Positions 16,133 to 24,177 are shown, numbered from the stretch's first letter. The stretch is 44,309 nt of DNA from Streptomyces atriruber (GCF_001418325.1 NZ_LIPN01000113.1:1-44309), one strand, 5' to 3'. The notes: generated from the letters alone by a model not told the origin. Translations and numbers: made by a program.

Positions 16133-16373
16133 CACGGGGAGCATCCCCCTGGAGTTGGAGCGGCTGCGCCGCTCCGTGGACGTCGGTTTCGCCACCACAC
16201 GGGGCGATCTCGCCCTCCTGCTCCAGCGCGCCGACCAGACCGACAAGACCCTCTCCGAGCACGAGGACCGCCTCGACGCCCTGGAACGCAGCCGCTGGCC
16301 CCTGCCCTCCCTGGCGGCGATCACCTCCTGCACCGCCCTGGCCGTCACCCTGTGGCAGGCGGGGGGCAGGTGA
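16119..16373 (+). CDS. XhlA-like small protein with coiled coil and C-terminal membrane anchor
   Basis: The 84-aa protein has a coiled-coil body (residues about 12-58, including LLQRADQTDKTLSEHEDRLD) and one C-terminal hydrophobic segment (about 62-80). This resembles haemolysin XhlA-type or accessory holin proteins of phage lysis cassettes. It is the last gene of the tail module; the terminator begins 12 bases after its stop codon. Confidence 0.65.
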   Translation: MAGADTGSIPLELERLRRSVDVGFATTRGDLALLLQRADQTDKTLSEHEDRLDALERSRWPLPSLAAITSCTALAVTLWQAGGR

Positions 16374-16384
16374 GGCGTTGAACC

Positions 16385-16422
16385 AAGAGGGCCTCGGCCG
16401 CCTCGGCGGCCGGGGCCCTCTT
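16385..16422 (+). terminator. Terminator closing the tail module
   Basis: An 18-bp stem with one G-T pair: left arm 16385-16402 (AAGAGGGCCTCGGCCGCC), right arm 16405-16422 (GGCGGCCGGGGCCCTCTT). It marks the boundary between the tail module and the motif-bearing island. Confidence 0.9.
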
Positions 16423-16456
16423 CCGCTGTGGCGGACCGGGACACGCGGCTCCGCTA

Positions 16457-16473
16457 TCACCCCCGGAGGGTGA
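16457..16473 (+). promoter_or_regulatory. 17-bp island operator, perfect copy
   Basis: TCACCC-CCGGA-GGGTGA, a perfect 6-bp dyad with a 5-base spacer, 80 bases before the first DUF7144-type gene. Best match to the motif repeated through 16.4-42 kb. Confidence 0.8.
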
Positions 16474-16552
16474 CCACCAGCGCTCCGGCCAGGGGGAAAA
16501 CTCGAAGCACAACGGTGCAACCGGCACTCTCCCTGAGCTTGGAGGTCCTGTC

Positions 16553-16972
16553 ATGGCCACCTCGACCCCTGTGCACCACCGTTCGGGCAGCACTGCGCAG
16601 GCGGCCGCCGCCGGGCTGACCGTCTTCGCGGCCGTGATGCTGATGATCGCCGGCATCCTGGGATTCATCCGCGGCCTGATGGCCATCCTTGAGGACGATG
16701 TGTTCCTCACGACGCGCGACTACGTATTCCAGTTCGACCTGACGTCCTGGGGCTGGATCCACCTGGTCCTCGGTGTCGTCGCGATCGGGGTCAGCGCCGG
16801 TCTGTTCCAGGCGATGGCGTGGGCCCGGGTGCTCGGCATCATCATCGCCGGGCTGCTGATGATCGCCAACTTCCTGTCGATCCCGTACTACCCCTTCTGG
16901 TCCCTGACCCTGATCGCCGTGAACGGCTTCATCATCTGGGGGCTTTGCGTGGTGCGCCGCGAAGACGTCTAG
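16553..16972 (+). CDS. DUF7144-type four-helix membrane protein (paralogue 1)
   Basis: The 139-aa protein has four hydrophobic segments (about 14-40, 63-83, 87-106, 110-130) joined by a hallmark extracytoplasmic loop rich in acidic and aromatic residues (EDDVFLTTRDYVFQFDLTSW). It shares the pattern WGW..L..G, WAR..GI.IAG and PYYPFW with the genes at 20901 and 34673. Function is unknown. ATG 16553 has TTGGAGG upstream. It heads a transcript with the PPK2 and P-type ATPase genes. The family name is from memory. Confidence 0.75.
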   Translation: MATSTPVHHRSGSTAQAAAAGLTVFAAVMLMIAGILGFIRGLMAILEDDVFLTTRDYVFQFDLTSWGWIHLVLGVVAIGVSAGLFQAMAWARVLGIIIAGLLMIANFLSIPYYPFWSLTLIAVNGFIIWGLCVVRREDV

Positions 16973-17029
16973 GCGACGGCCGGGAGCCGCGGGAAGCAGC
17001 AGCTGATCTGCCATCCGTCAGGAGGGGCC

Positions 17030-18085
17030 ATGCAGGCCGGACGGGAACGTACGTCGGACGAGCAGGCCCGACGGATCGCGGAGTTCATCGCCCCGCTCCG
17101 GGTCAAGCCCGGAGCGAAGGTGAACCTGTCGAAGGACTTCGACCCCGCCCACAAGGCGGGGATCAAGAACAAGGCGGCCGGCCGGGAACTGCTGCGCGTC
17201 GGCGTCGAGTTGCTGGCCGACTACCAGCGGCGGCTGGCCGCCGACGGCACGCACGGGGTGCTGGTGTGTCTGCAGGCGCTGGACGCCGGCGGCAAGGACG
17301 GCACCATCCGGCACGTCATGAGCGGGGTGAACCCGCAGGGCGTGCACGTGAACAACTTCCGGGTGCCCTCGGCCGAGGAGCTCGGCCACGACTACCTCTG
17401 GCGCTACGCGTGCAGGCTGCCGCGGCGCGGGGAGATCGGCATCTTCAACCGGTCGCACTACGAGGAGGTCCTGGTGGTGCGGGTGCACCCCGAACTCCTC
17501 AGCCGGCAGCGGATACCGGGCGCGGACGAGGGGGAGAAGGCGGTCTGGCGGCGGCGCTTCCGGGAGATCAACGACTGGGAGCGGTATCTGGCCGACAACG
17601 GCTTCAAGGTCGTCAAGCTGTTCCTCAACCTGTCCAAGGAAGAACAGCGCGCCCGCTTCCTGCGGCGCATCGACGTCCCGGAGCGGAACTGGAAGTTCTC
17701 CGCGGCCGACGCCCGTGAGCGCACCTTCTGGGACTCCTACCAGGCCGCGTTCTCCGAGATGCTCGCCGCCACGAGCACCCCGTGGGCGCCGTGGTACGTC
17801 GTGCCGGCCGACCGCAAGTGGTTCGCACGCATCTGTGCGGCGGCGGTCCTCGCCGACACCCTGATCGGAATCGACCCGCGCTATCCGGAGATCGGCGACA
17901 AGAGCCGACGCGAACTGGCCCGGGAAAAGGTCCTGTTGGAGAGCGAGGCCCCGGACGGGGCGGCTCCCGACCCGTACGAGGCGTCGGTCACCACGGGGCC
18001 GAAGGGCCGCAAGGGCGAGCCGAAGGGCCGCAAGAACGAGCGGCGCGCGCGGCACGGCAGGAGCGACGGGAGGCGGCACCGATGA
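17030..18085 (+). CDS. ppk2: Polyphosphate kinase 2 (PPK2) family protein
   Basis: PPK2 enzymes transfer phosphate between polyphosphate and nucleotides, mostly toward making ADP/ATP or GDP/GTP. The 351-aa protein has Walker A DAGGKDGT (residues 85-92), the following HVMSGVNPQGV segment, Walker B-type GEIGIFNRSHYEEVLV (134-149), and the RRIDVPERNWKFS lid region. The last 30 residues are very basic (GPKGRKGEPKGRKNERR), an unusual tail that might bind polyphosphate. ATG 17030 has AGGAGGGG upstream. Its stop overlaps the ATPase start (ATGA), so an energy-reserve enzyme is coupled to an ATP-driven pump. Confidence 0.9.
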   Translation: MQAGRERTSDEQARRIAEFIAPLRVKPGAKVNLSKDFDPAHKAGIKNKAAGRELLRVGVELLADYQRRLAADGTHGVLVCLQALDAGGKDGTIRHVMSGVNPQGVHVNNFRVPSAEELGHDYLWRYACRLPRRGEIGIFNRSHYEEVLVVRVHPELLSRQRIPGADEGEKAVWRRRFREINDWERYLADNGFKVVKLFLNLSKEEQRARFLRRIDVPERNWKFSAADARERTFWDSYQAAFSEMLAATSTPWAPWYVVPADRKWFARICAAAVLADTLIGIDPRYPEIGDKSRRELAREKVLLESEAPDGAAPDPYEASVTTGPKGRKGEPKGRKNERRARHGRSDGRRHR

Positions 18086-20817
18086 CGGCACCCGCACCCG
18101 CCCCCGGACACCGGCCGCCCGTCGCCAGGGCCGCCGCCTGGCACGCGGACCCCGCGGACGCGGTGGCCGCGCGGCTCGGCGTCGACCCGGCGGTCGGCCT
18201 GGCCGCCCCGCAGGTGGCCGAGCGGCTCGCCGAGGACGGCCCCAACGCGCTGCCGGAGGAGCAGCCGCCGTCCGGCTGGCAGCGCTTCCTCGGTCAGTAC
18301 ACCTCGTACATGCAGATCATCCTCGTCTGCTCCGCGGTGGTGTCCCTCGCCGTCCAGGAGTGGGGGACCGCGGTGGTGCTGGCGGCCCTGACCGTGCTGA
18401 ACGCGGTCATCGGGATACGCCAGGAGGGCAAGGCGGAGAGCGCCATGAACGCCCTCAAGGCGATGACGAAGGCGACGGCCCGGGTGCGGCGCGACGGCGC
18501 CGAGGCCAGAGTCCCCGCGGAGGAACTCGTCGTCGGGGACGTCGTCCTCCTCACCGCGGGGGACGAGGTCCCCGCCGACGGGCGGCTCATCGAGGCGAAC
18601 GCCCTGCAGATCGACGAGTCCGCGCTGACCGGGGAGAGCGTGCCCGCCGCCAAGGACGCCGCGCCGGTGCGGCTGTCGCCGGACATCGAGCCGACGCCGG
18701 CCGACCTGACGGACATGGCGTTCATGAACACCCCGGTGACGCACGGCAGCGCCGTCCTCGTGGTCACCGCCGTCGGGGCGGGCACCGAACTGGGCCGGAT
18801 CGCGGGGATGCTGTCGACCACGCCCCGCGAGGAGTCGCCCCTCACCCGCGAGCTGAACCGGCTGACGCTGTGGATCGTGGGGGCCGCGGGCCTGACGATG
18901 TTCATGATGTTCGTCCTGGGCCGGGAGCGGGGCGAGCCGTGGGACACCCTGTTCATCAGCGCGGTCTCCCTGGCGATCGCCGCCGTCCCCGAGGCGCTGC
19001 CCACGGTGACGCAGACGATCCTCTCCCTCGGCGGCCTCGAACTCGCCCGCAGGCACGCGATCGTCAAGGACCTGCCCTCCGTCGAGACCCTCGGCTTCAC
19101 CTCGGCGATCAACTCCGACAAGACCGGCACACTGACGCTCAACCAGATGACCGTGGTGGAAGTCGTCGATCCCTACGACCGCTACACGGTCTCGGGCACC
19201 GGCTACGGCCTGGACGGCCGGATCCACCATGCCGCGGGGACGACCGCGAGCATCGAGAGCGCGATCCTGCCGTATCTCGTCGCGAGCGACGCCTCGCTGG
19301 TGGAGGGCAAGGTGGTGGGCGACCCCACCGAGGGCGCCCTGCTGGTGCTGGGCCACAAGGCGGGGCTCGACGTCGACGGCACGCGCGCCCGGTTCCCCCG
19401 GCTCGCCACGCTGCCGTTCGACCCCGCGTACAAGCTCATGGCCACCTTCCACGAGGCGCGGGACGCGCAGGGGCGGACGGTGGTGCGCTGCTTCGTCAAG
19501 GGAGCGGCACCGGCCGTGCTGGCCCGCGCGACCACCGCCCTGTCGGGCGGCGCCGCCGTCCCCTTCGACAAGGTCCTGAGCGAGCGGGCGCAGGGCGAAA
19601 TGGAGCGGATGGAGCGGGCGGGACGCCGGGTGATGGCCGCCGCGACCCGCGACCTCGATCCCGCGGCCCTCACTCCCGACGGCGATCTCCTGTCCCTGAT
19701 GACGGAGTTGACCGTGACCAGCCTCGTCGGCATGGTCGACCCGCCGCGCACCGAGTCCCGGGACGCCGTGGCGGCGGCGCAGGCGGCACACATCCGGGTC
19801 CGCATGGTCACCGGCGACGACGTCGTCACGGGTGCCGCGGTCGCCGAGCAGATCGGCATCCCGGGCGAGGCGATCCTCGGCGCCGAGTTCGCGGCCCTGC
19901 CGGAGGAGGAGCGGCTCGCCCGCATCGACGACATCGGCGTCGTCGGGCGCGTGGCCCCCGAGCACAAGGTGCTGCTGGCCGAGACCCTCAAGAAGAAGGG
20001 CGACGTCGTCGCCATGACCGGTGACGGGGTCAACGACGCCCCGGCCATCAAGGCCGCCGACATCGGCATCGCCATGGGGTCCGGCACGGAGGTCACGAGG
20101 AACGCCGGACGCATGATCCTGGCCGACGACAACTTCGCCACGATCGTCCACGCGGTCGAGCAGGGCCGCAAGATCTACGACAACCTCACCAAGTACATCC
20201 GGTTCGTGCTCGTGCTGCTCGTCGCCTTCGTGCTGACGTTCCTCGGCGCGACGCTGTTCGACATCGCCGACGGCGAGCCCTTCACGCCCGCGCAGGTGCT
20301 GTGGATCCACTTCTTCGTCAACGCGGCGTTCGGCTTCGCCCTCGGCTTCGACCGGGTCAGCGCGGGCCTGATGAACCGCCGCCCGCGCCCCCGCGGCGAA
20401 CCCGTGATGACCCCGGGCCTGATGCTCACGGTCGGTCTCGTCGGCACGGTCCTCACCGCCGGACTGCTCAGCATGATCAAGCTCGGCGAGTCGCGGTACG
20501 ACAGCCCGGCCGTGGGCAACTCCATCGCCTTCACGACGTTCGCGCTCTGTCTGCTCGTCGCCGCCCTCGAATGCCGCAGCCAGACGGGCACGGTCTTCAC
20601 CGCCGACTCCTTCGACAGCAAGCAGCTGAACTGGACGCTCCTCGGGGAGTTCGCGCTCGCCGTCGTCGTGACCCAGACGGACGTCTTCAACCGGCTCCTT
20701 GACACCACACCGCTGACCGTCGGTCAGTTCGGCTGGGCGCTGCTGCCCGCACTCGCGCTGCTGGGCCTGTGGGAGCTGGGCAAACTCGTCGCCCGCCGAC
20801 GGCGGCACGCGCGGTAG
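18082..20817 (+). CDS. P2-like P-type cation-transporting ATPase
   Basis: The 911-aa pump has TGES of the actuator domain (183-186), phosphorylation site SDKTGTLT (Asp346), the GDGVNDAP hinge (near 647) and about ten membrane segments. The M4 motif reads AAVPEALPTV where Ca2+ and Na+/K+ pumps have PEGLP. M6 reads LWIHFFVNAAFGFALGFD where SERCA has LWVNLVTDG, so the SERCA cation-binding Asn and Asp are His and Asn here. The transported ion is therefore not assignable; annotation as Ca2+-ATPase would be unsafe. It is translationally coupled to PPK2. Confidence 0.88.
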   Translation: MTAPAPAPGHRPPVARAAAWHADPADAVAARLGVDPAVGLAAPQVAERLAEDGPNALPEEQPPSGWQRFLGQYTSYMQIILVCSAVVSLAVQEWGTAVVLAALTVLNAVIGIRQEGKAESAMNALKAMTKATARVRRDGAEARVPAEELVVGDVVLLTAGDEVPADGRLIEANALQIDESALTGESVPAAKDAAPVRLSPDIEPTPADLTDMAFMNTPVTHGSAVLVVTAVGAGTELGRIAGMLSTTPREESPLTRELNRLTLWIVGAAGLTMFMMFVLGRERGEPWDTLFISAVSLAIAAVPEALPTVTQTILSLGGLELARRHAIVKDLPSVETLGFTSAINSDKTGTLTLNQMTVVEVVDPYDRYTVSGTGYGLDGRIHHAAGTTASIESAILPYLVASDASLVEGKVVGDPTEGALLVLGHKAGLDVDGTRARFPRLATLPFDPAYKLMATFHEARDAQGRTVVRCFVKGAAPAVLARATTALSGGAAVPFDKVLSERAQGEMERMERAGRRVMAAATRDLDPAALTPDGDLLSLMTELTVTSLVGMVDPPRTESRDAVAAAQAAHIRVRMVTGDDVVTGAAVAEQIGIPGEAILGAEFAALPEEERLARIDDIGVVGRVAPEHKVLLAETLKKKGDVVAMTGDGVNDAPAIKAADIGIAMGSGTEVTRNAGRMILADDNFATIVHAVEQGRKIYDNLTKYIRFVLVLLVAFVLTFLGATLFDIADGEPFTPAQVLWIHFFVNAAFGFALGFDRVSAGLMNRRPRPRGEPVMTPGLMLTVGLVGTVLTAGLLSMIKLGESRYDSPAVGNSIAFTTFALCLLVAALECRSQTGTVFTADSFDSKQLNWTLLGEFALAVVVTQTDVFNRLLDTTPLTVGQFGWALLPALALLGLWELGKLVARRRRHAR

Positions 20818-20818
20818 C

Positions 20819-20835
20819 TCATCCGCTGCGGGTGA
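20819..20835 (+). promoter_or_regulatory. 17-bp island operator
   Basis: TCATCC-GCTGC-GGGTGA, starting 2 bases after the ATPase stop codon and ending 65 bases before the second DUF7144-type gene. One mismatch in the left arm. Confidence 0.75.
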
Positions 20836-20900
20836 ACCGGCGGGGCGGAGGCGGGCGGATGTTCGGGTCGCATCGTGATGTGCCGAGGAGGAGGTTCGAC

Positions 20901-21368
20901 ATGGCTGAGCAGTACCCCCGGGGCCAGGCCGGTCCCGCCGCACCACCGCCCGAGCCGGAGCACCGCGTCAGCGTGGTCACCCTCGGCGGCGTCGTGTTCG
21001 CCGCGTGCGTGCTGGGCCTCGTCGGCGCGTACCACGTCATCGCGGGGCTCTCCGCGATCCTGGGCGACAACTACTACGAGACGCAGAACAACTACTCCTA
21101 CGACTTCGACGTCAACACCAGGGGCTGGGTCGAGATGCTCACCGGGGTCGTGGTGCTCGCCGCGGCGCTGAGCCTCTTCTCCGGCCGCACGTGGGCCCGT
21201 GTCGTCGGCATCGTGATCGCGGGGCTGAGCGCGATGGAGCACTTCTTCTTCACGCCGTACCACCCGGTGTGGTCGGCCCTCATCATCCTGCTCGACGTCC
21301 TGGTGATCTGGTCCCTCGCCACCTACGGCCACCGCGAGGCGCACAAGGCCTACGGCGCGCCGATGTGA
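20901..21368 (+). CDS. DUF7144-type four-helix membrane protein (paralogue 2)
   Basis: The 155-aa protein has a Pro-rich cytoplasmic N-terminus (1-22) and four hydrophobic segments (about 25-50, 76-92, 97-112, 120-140) with the family loop LGDNYYETQNNYSYDFDVNT. It is most like the protein at 34673 (shared GVVVLAAALSLFSG-type helix, WARVVGIVIAGLSA, PVW). ATG 20901 has GAGGAGGAGG upstream. Function unknown; the acidic-aromatic loop is the most conserved part and may sense or bind something outside the membrane. Confidence 0.75.
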   Translation: MAEQYPRGQAGPAAPPPEPEHRVSVVTLGGVVFAACVLGLVGAYHVIAGLSAILGDNYYETQNNYSYDFDVNTRGWVEMLTGVVVLAAALSLFSGRTWARVVGIVIAGLSAMEHFFFTPYHPVWSALIILLDVLVIWSLATYGHREAHKAYGAPM

Positions 21369-21396
21369 GCCGCGCGGGGCCGGCGGCGGCGTGAAC

Positions 21397-21413
21397 TCAC
21401 CCGTCAGGGAGGA
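21397..21413 (+). promoter_or_regulatory. Weak copy of the island operator
   Basis: TCACCC-GTCAG-GGAGGA: the left arm is perfect, the right arm matches GGGTGA at 4 of 6. It lies upstream of the nonapeptide-repeat gene. Could be chance. Confidence 0.35.
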
Positions 21414-21447
21414 GGGCGGCGGCCCCGGAGTCCGGTGCGATGTCGGG

Positions 21448-22008
21448 GTGAAGGCATGCAGAGGCACCGACATCGTGGGCACGCTGCTGATCGTGCCGCG
21501 CCTGGTGCTCAGGGCCGCCGGCGCCGGTCTCGACACGGTCGTACGAGAAGTGCTCGCCGCCGTCGTGCGGCGCGTCGAACTCGACGACGTGGTGTCCCGG
21601 GTCGATGTGGACCGGGTCGTGGAGCGGGTGGACGTGGACCGGGTGGTGGAGCGCGTCGACGTGGACCGGATCGTGTCCCGCGTCGACGTGAACCACGTCG
21701 TGCGGCGGGTCGACGTGGACCGGGTCGTGGAACGGGTCGACGTCGACGCCATCGCCCGGCGGCTCGACATCGACGCCGTGATCGCCCGGATCGACCTGGT
21801 CACCCTCGTCGTCGACGTCCTGGCGGAGATCGACGTGCAGTACATCGCCAGGGAGGCGGGCAGCGGCATGACGCGCGAGACCGTCGAGGCGGTGCGGGAG
21901 CGCGGCATCCGGGCCGACCAGCTGGTGGGCCGGTTCGCCGACCGGCTGCTGCGCCGGGCGGGTGACGAGCGGGCCGGAGCGCCGCCACCGTACGTACGGC
22001 CGGTGTGA
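21448..22008 (+). CDS. Nonapeptide-repeat protein
   Basis: This 186-aa protein of unknown function is dominated by eight tandem nonapeptides of pattern V-D-[VIL]-[DN]-x-[VI]-[VA]-x-R (for example VDVDRVVER), with a degenerate ninth unit. A hydrophobic stretch (GTLLIVPRLVLRAAG) precedes the repeats and a charged helical tail (about 125-175) follows. The alternating acidic/hydrophobic/basic pattern suggests a regular helical or solenoid surface that could lie on the membrane. Start is uncertain: GTG 21448, 21475 or 21391 are all possible and none has a good ribosome binding site. Its stop overlaps the RDD gene (GTGA). Confidence 0.7.
   Translation: MKACRGTDIVGTLLIVPRLVLRAAGAGLDTVVREVLAAVVRRVELDDVVSRVDVDRVVERVDVDRVVERVDVDRIVSRVDVNHVVRRVDVDRVVERVDVDAIARRLDIDAVIARIDLVTLVVDVLAEIDVQYIAREAGSGMTRETVEAVRERGIRADQLVGRFADRLLRRAGDERAGAPPPYVRPV
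21574..21816 (+). repeat. 27-bp in-frame tandem repeats
   Basis: Nine consecutive 27-bp units encode VELDDVVSR, VDVDRVVER (twice), VDVDRIVSR, VDVNHVVRR, VDVDRVVER, VDVDAIARR, LDIDAVIAR and a degenerate IDLVTLVVD. Several units are near-identical in DNA, pointing to recent duplication or conversion. Confidence 0.9.
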
Positions 22009-22598
22009 ACGGCGGCGCGGGGCTGCCGGGTTCGGGCCCGGCGGCCGGGAAGGCGGCGGGGCAGCCGTGGCAGGCCCAGGGAAGGGCGGCCGGACTCGTC
22101 TCGCGCCTCCTCGCCGCCGGAATCGACGCACTGGTGGTGGCGCTGTTCGGCGTCCTCCTGCACCTGGGGGCGTCCGCCGCCGTCCTGGTGGTGACCGGGC
22201 CCCCGTTCAGGCCCCTCGACCCGCCCTCCTGGGTGACGGCCGCGTGCGGCGCCGCGATCGCCCTCGGCTACGCGGCGGGCAGCTGGGTCACGACCGGGCG
22301 CACGGCCGGGGACACGGTGATGGGGCTGCGGGTGAGCGCCCGTTCGGGGCGGCTGCTCGGGGTGGCGCCCGCGGTGCTGCGGGCCGCGCTCTGCCTCGTC
22401 CTCCCGGCGGGGCTGCTGTGGATCCCCCTGAGCCGCCGTTCCGCGTCCGTCCAGGACCTCCTGGTGCGGAGCAGGGTGGTCTACGACTGGACGCCCCGCG
22501 ACCCGGGCGTCTCCGCGTACCGCAACGGCCGCCCGAGTGCCTCCGCGTACCGCAGGACGTACCGCAGGAGCACGCCCACGCCGCCGGACGGACCCTAG
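22005..22598 (+). CDS. RDD family membrane protein
   Basis: The 197-aa protein has the RDD domain: SRLLAAGIDALVVALFG (Arg and Asp of the first helix), GRTAGDTVMGLRV, and SVQDLLVRSRVVYD near the end of the domain, with three to four membrane helices. RDD proteins are small transport or assembly partners of unclear function. The C-terminal 30 residues hold a Tyr/Arg repeat (SAYRNGRPSASAYRRTYRR). GTG 22005 overlaps the repeat-protein stop, so the two are coupled. Its TAG stop is the first bases of the MITE-like element. Confidence 0.82.
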   Translation: MNGGAGLPGSGPAAGKAAGQPWQAQGRAAGLVSRLLAAGIDALVVALFGVLLHLGASAAVLVVTGPPFRPLDPPSWVTAACGAAIALGYAAGSWVTTGRTAGDTVMGLRVSARSGRLLGVAPAVLRAALCLVLPAGLLWIPLSRRSASVQDLLVRSRVVYDWTPRDPGVSAYRNGRPSASAYRRTYRRSTPTPPDGP

Positions 22599-22612
22599 GG
22601 TCCGTCCGGCGG
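22581..22612. terminator. Perfect hairpin at the RDD stop codon
   Basis: CCGCCGGACGGACC (22581-22594), loop CTAG, GGTCCGTCCGGCGG (22599-22612). The right arm is the left end of the MITE-like element and the left arm is the last codons of the RDD gene. It probably terminates both convergent transcripts. Confidence 0.8.
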
Positions 22613-22764
22613 ATCATGGCGCGGGCCGCGGGGTCTGGCACGCCACGCCCATCTGCCGCGTTGTCGTCGGCTGTCGACTCCCCCGAGCCCGAGACTTCGC
22701 CCGAGCAGGGGCCCCATCGCGTTGCCGCCCCCCTTCCGCGCCCTGATCCGCCGGACAGGCCCTA
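22596..22764. mobile_element. MITE-like element between convergent genes
   Basis: About 169 bases with terminal inverted repeats: left TAGGGTCCGTCCGGCGGATC begins at 22596, and the right end (to 22764) reads on the complement TAGGGCCTGTCCGGCGGATC. Inner copies 22604-22624 and 22736-22756 match at 20 of 21 positions. TA lies at each end, as for IS630/Tc1-type target duplications. There is no ORF inside. The stop codons of the RDD gene (TAG 22596-22598) and of the MFS gene (22762-22764) are both in the element ends. Confidence 0.65.
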
Positions 22765-24177
22765 ACCCGCCCCGGCCGTCCGCGTCGTGGCCACGTTCGG
22801 GGCGGTGCCGCCGGGGAGCAGCGTCGCGGCGCCGAGCCCGACCGTGCCGAGCGCGGCGAGGGTGATCATCGCGGCGGCGTAGGCGTGCGCCGGATCGGCG
22901 ACGAGGATGGTGCCCGCGACGGCGGTGCCCACGGAGGAGCCGAGGTTGGAGACGCTGCGGGACAGCCCGGATATCTCGCCCTGCTCGTCCTCGGCGAAGC
23001 TCGACTGGACGATGTTGACCGACGGGGTCAGCATCACCCCGAGGCCCACTCCGATGAGGAAGAGCCCGGGGGTGGAGGTCCAGGCGTCCGCGGTGCCGCC
23101 CGCCATGACGAGCAGGACGACGATGCCGCCCACGGTGAGGACGAACCCGGCCATGATGAGCGTCCGTTGGGCCCGGCGCCTGGCGAAGCGCTCGGCGGCC
23201 AGGGACGAGGCGAGCAGGCCCACGGTGGCCGCCGTGAAGATCAGGCCGGTCTCGATGGCGTTGTAGCCGCGGACGACCTGGAGGTAGGCGGCGGCCACGA
23301 ACGACGTCCCCATCAGGACCAGCCACTGCACGTGCTGGGTGATCAGGCCCAGGTTGGAGGTGCGGTTGCGGAAGAGGTCCGCCGACAGGAGCGGTTCCTT
23401 GCCCGCCGCCTCCATGGCGCGCGCCGAGCGGAAGAACCAGAGGAGGACCAGCGCCCCGGCGGCGAGGAGCCCGGCGGCCAGCCAGCCGTTGTCGTCGACG
23501 GCCAGGATGCCGGTGACCAGGACGATCAGCCCGACGGCGCTCAGCACCGCGCCGCGGATGTCGAAGGACGCGGCCGGATCCGCGGGCAGCGGGTCGGGCA
23601 CGCGACGGCTCAGCACGAGGATGTACGCGACGATCAGGGCCTGGAACACGAAGGCGGCACGCCAGCTGATCGCGGTGGTGATGAGCCCGCCGATCAGCGG
23701 CCCCGCGGCCGCGCCGATGCCGCCCATCGCCATGATGGCGCCGAAGGCCTTGGCCCGCGAGGTCATCTCGGTGAACAGCAGCGTGGCGAGGATGTACACG
23801 GGCGGGATCAGCAGGGCCGTGCCGATGCCCTCCAGGACGGAGTTGCCGACGATGAGCACGCCGAGGCCGGGGGCGAACGCGCTGAGCAGCGCGCCGACCC
23901 CGTACACGGCGAGGCCGATCCGGAAGCAGCGCTTGCGGCCGTAGCGGTCGGTGAGCTTGCCGCCGGGGATCATCAGCGCCGCCATCACGAGAAGGAAGAT
24001 CGTGATGGCGGTCTGGACGCCCTGCACGGTGGTGTCCAGGTCCTCGCTGATGTCGTTGATCATCACGTTCATGTTGGAGCCGGCGAAGCTGCAGATGAAC
24101 TGGGCGAGGGCCAGCGGGAGCAGGACGTGGCGCGGTCCGCCGGCGTCGGGTCCCGGTGGGACGGTGTGGTCGGCCAT
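22762..24177 (-). CDS. MFS drug/metabolite transporter, 14-helix DHA2-like
   Basis: The 471-aa transporter has about 14 hydrophobic segments, MFS motif A-like GGKLTDRYGRKR after helix 2 and the antiporter region GIGAAAGPLIGGLI in helix 5, as in proton-coupled exporters of the DHA2 group. ATG 24177 is 17 bases after the GH13 gene stop and is the last gene of a four-gene leftward operon. Being co-transcribed with two intracellular glycosidases, it may export a sugar-derived product or simply a toxic compound; substrate unknown. Confidence 0.85.
   Translation of the reverse strand: MADHTVPPGPDAGGPRHVLLPLALAQFICSFAGSNMNVMINDISEDLDTTVQGVQTAITIFLLVMAALMIPGGKLTDRYGRKRCFRIGLAVYGVGALLSAFAPGLGVLIVGNSVLEGIGTALLIPPVYILATLLFTEMTSRAKAFGAIMAMGGIGAAAGPLIGGLITTAISWRAAFVFQALIVAYILVLSRRVPDPLPADPAASFDIRGAVLSAVGLIVLVTGILAVDDNGWLAAGLLAAGALVLLWFFRSARAMEAAGKEPLLSADLFRNRTSNLGLITQHVQWLVLMGTSFVAAAYLQVVRGYNAIETGLIFTAATVGLLASSLAAERFARRRAQRTLIMAGFVLTVGGIVVLLVMAGGTADAWTSTPGLFLIGVGLGVMLTPSVNIVQSSFAEDEQGEISGLSRSVSNLGSSVGTAVAGTILVADPAHAYAAAMITLAALGTVGLGAATLLPGGTAPNVATTRTAGAG

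Noticed and set aside
4598..16422. A complete integrated prophage
   Set aside because: No integrase, head, packaging or replication genes, and I found no flanking direct repeats of att type; the tRNA-Ser lies 26 kb away.
18082..20817. Calling the P-type ATPase a calcium pump
   Set aside because: M4 (PEALP) and M6 (His and Asn in place of the SERCA Asn and Asp) do not match the calcium ligands.
17881..20946. Minus-strand open frame of about 1,000 codons opposite the P-type ATPase
   Set aside because: Shadow of GC-biased third positions; low-complexity Arg/Gly/Asp/His content, no ribosome binding site, and the real ATPase is on the other strand.
21574..21816. 27-bp repeats considered as a CRISPR-like array
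   Set aside because: Units are contiguous with no spacers, stay in frame and encode a regular nonapeptide; no cas genes nearby.
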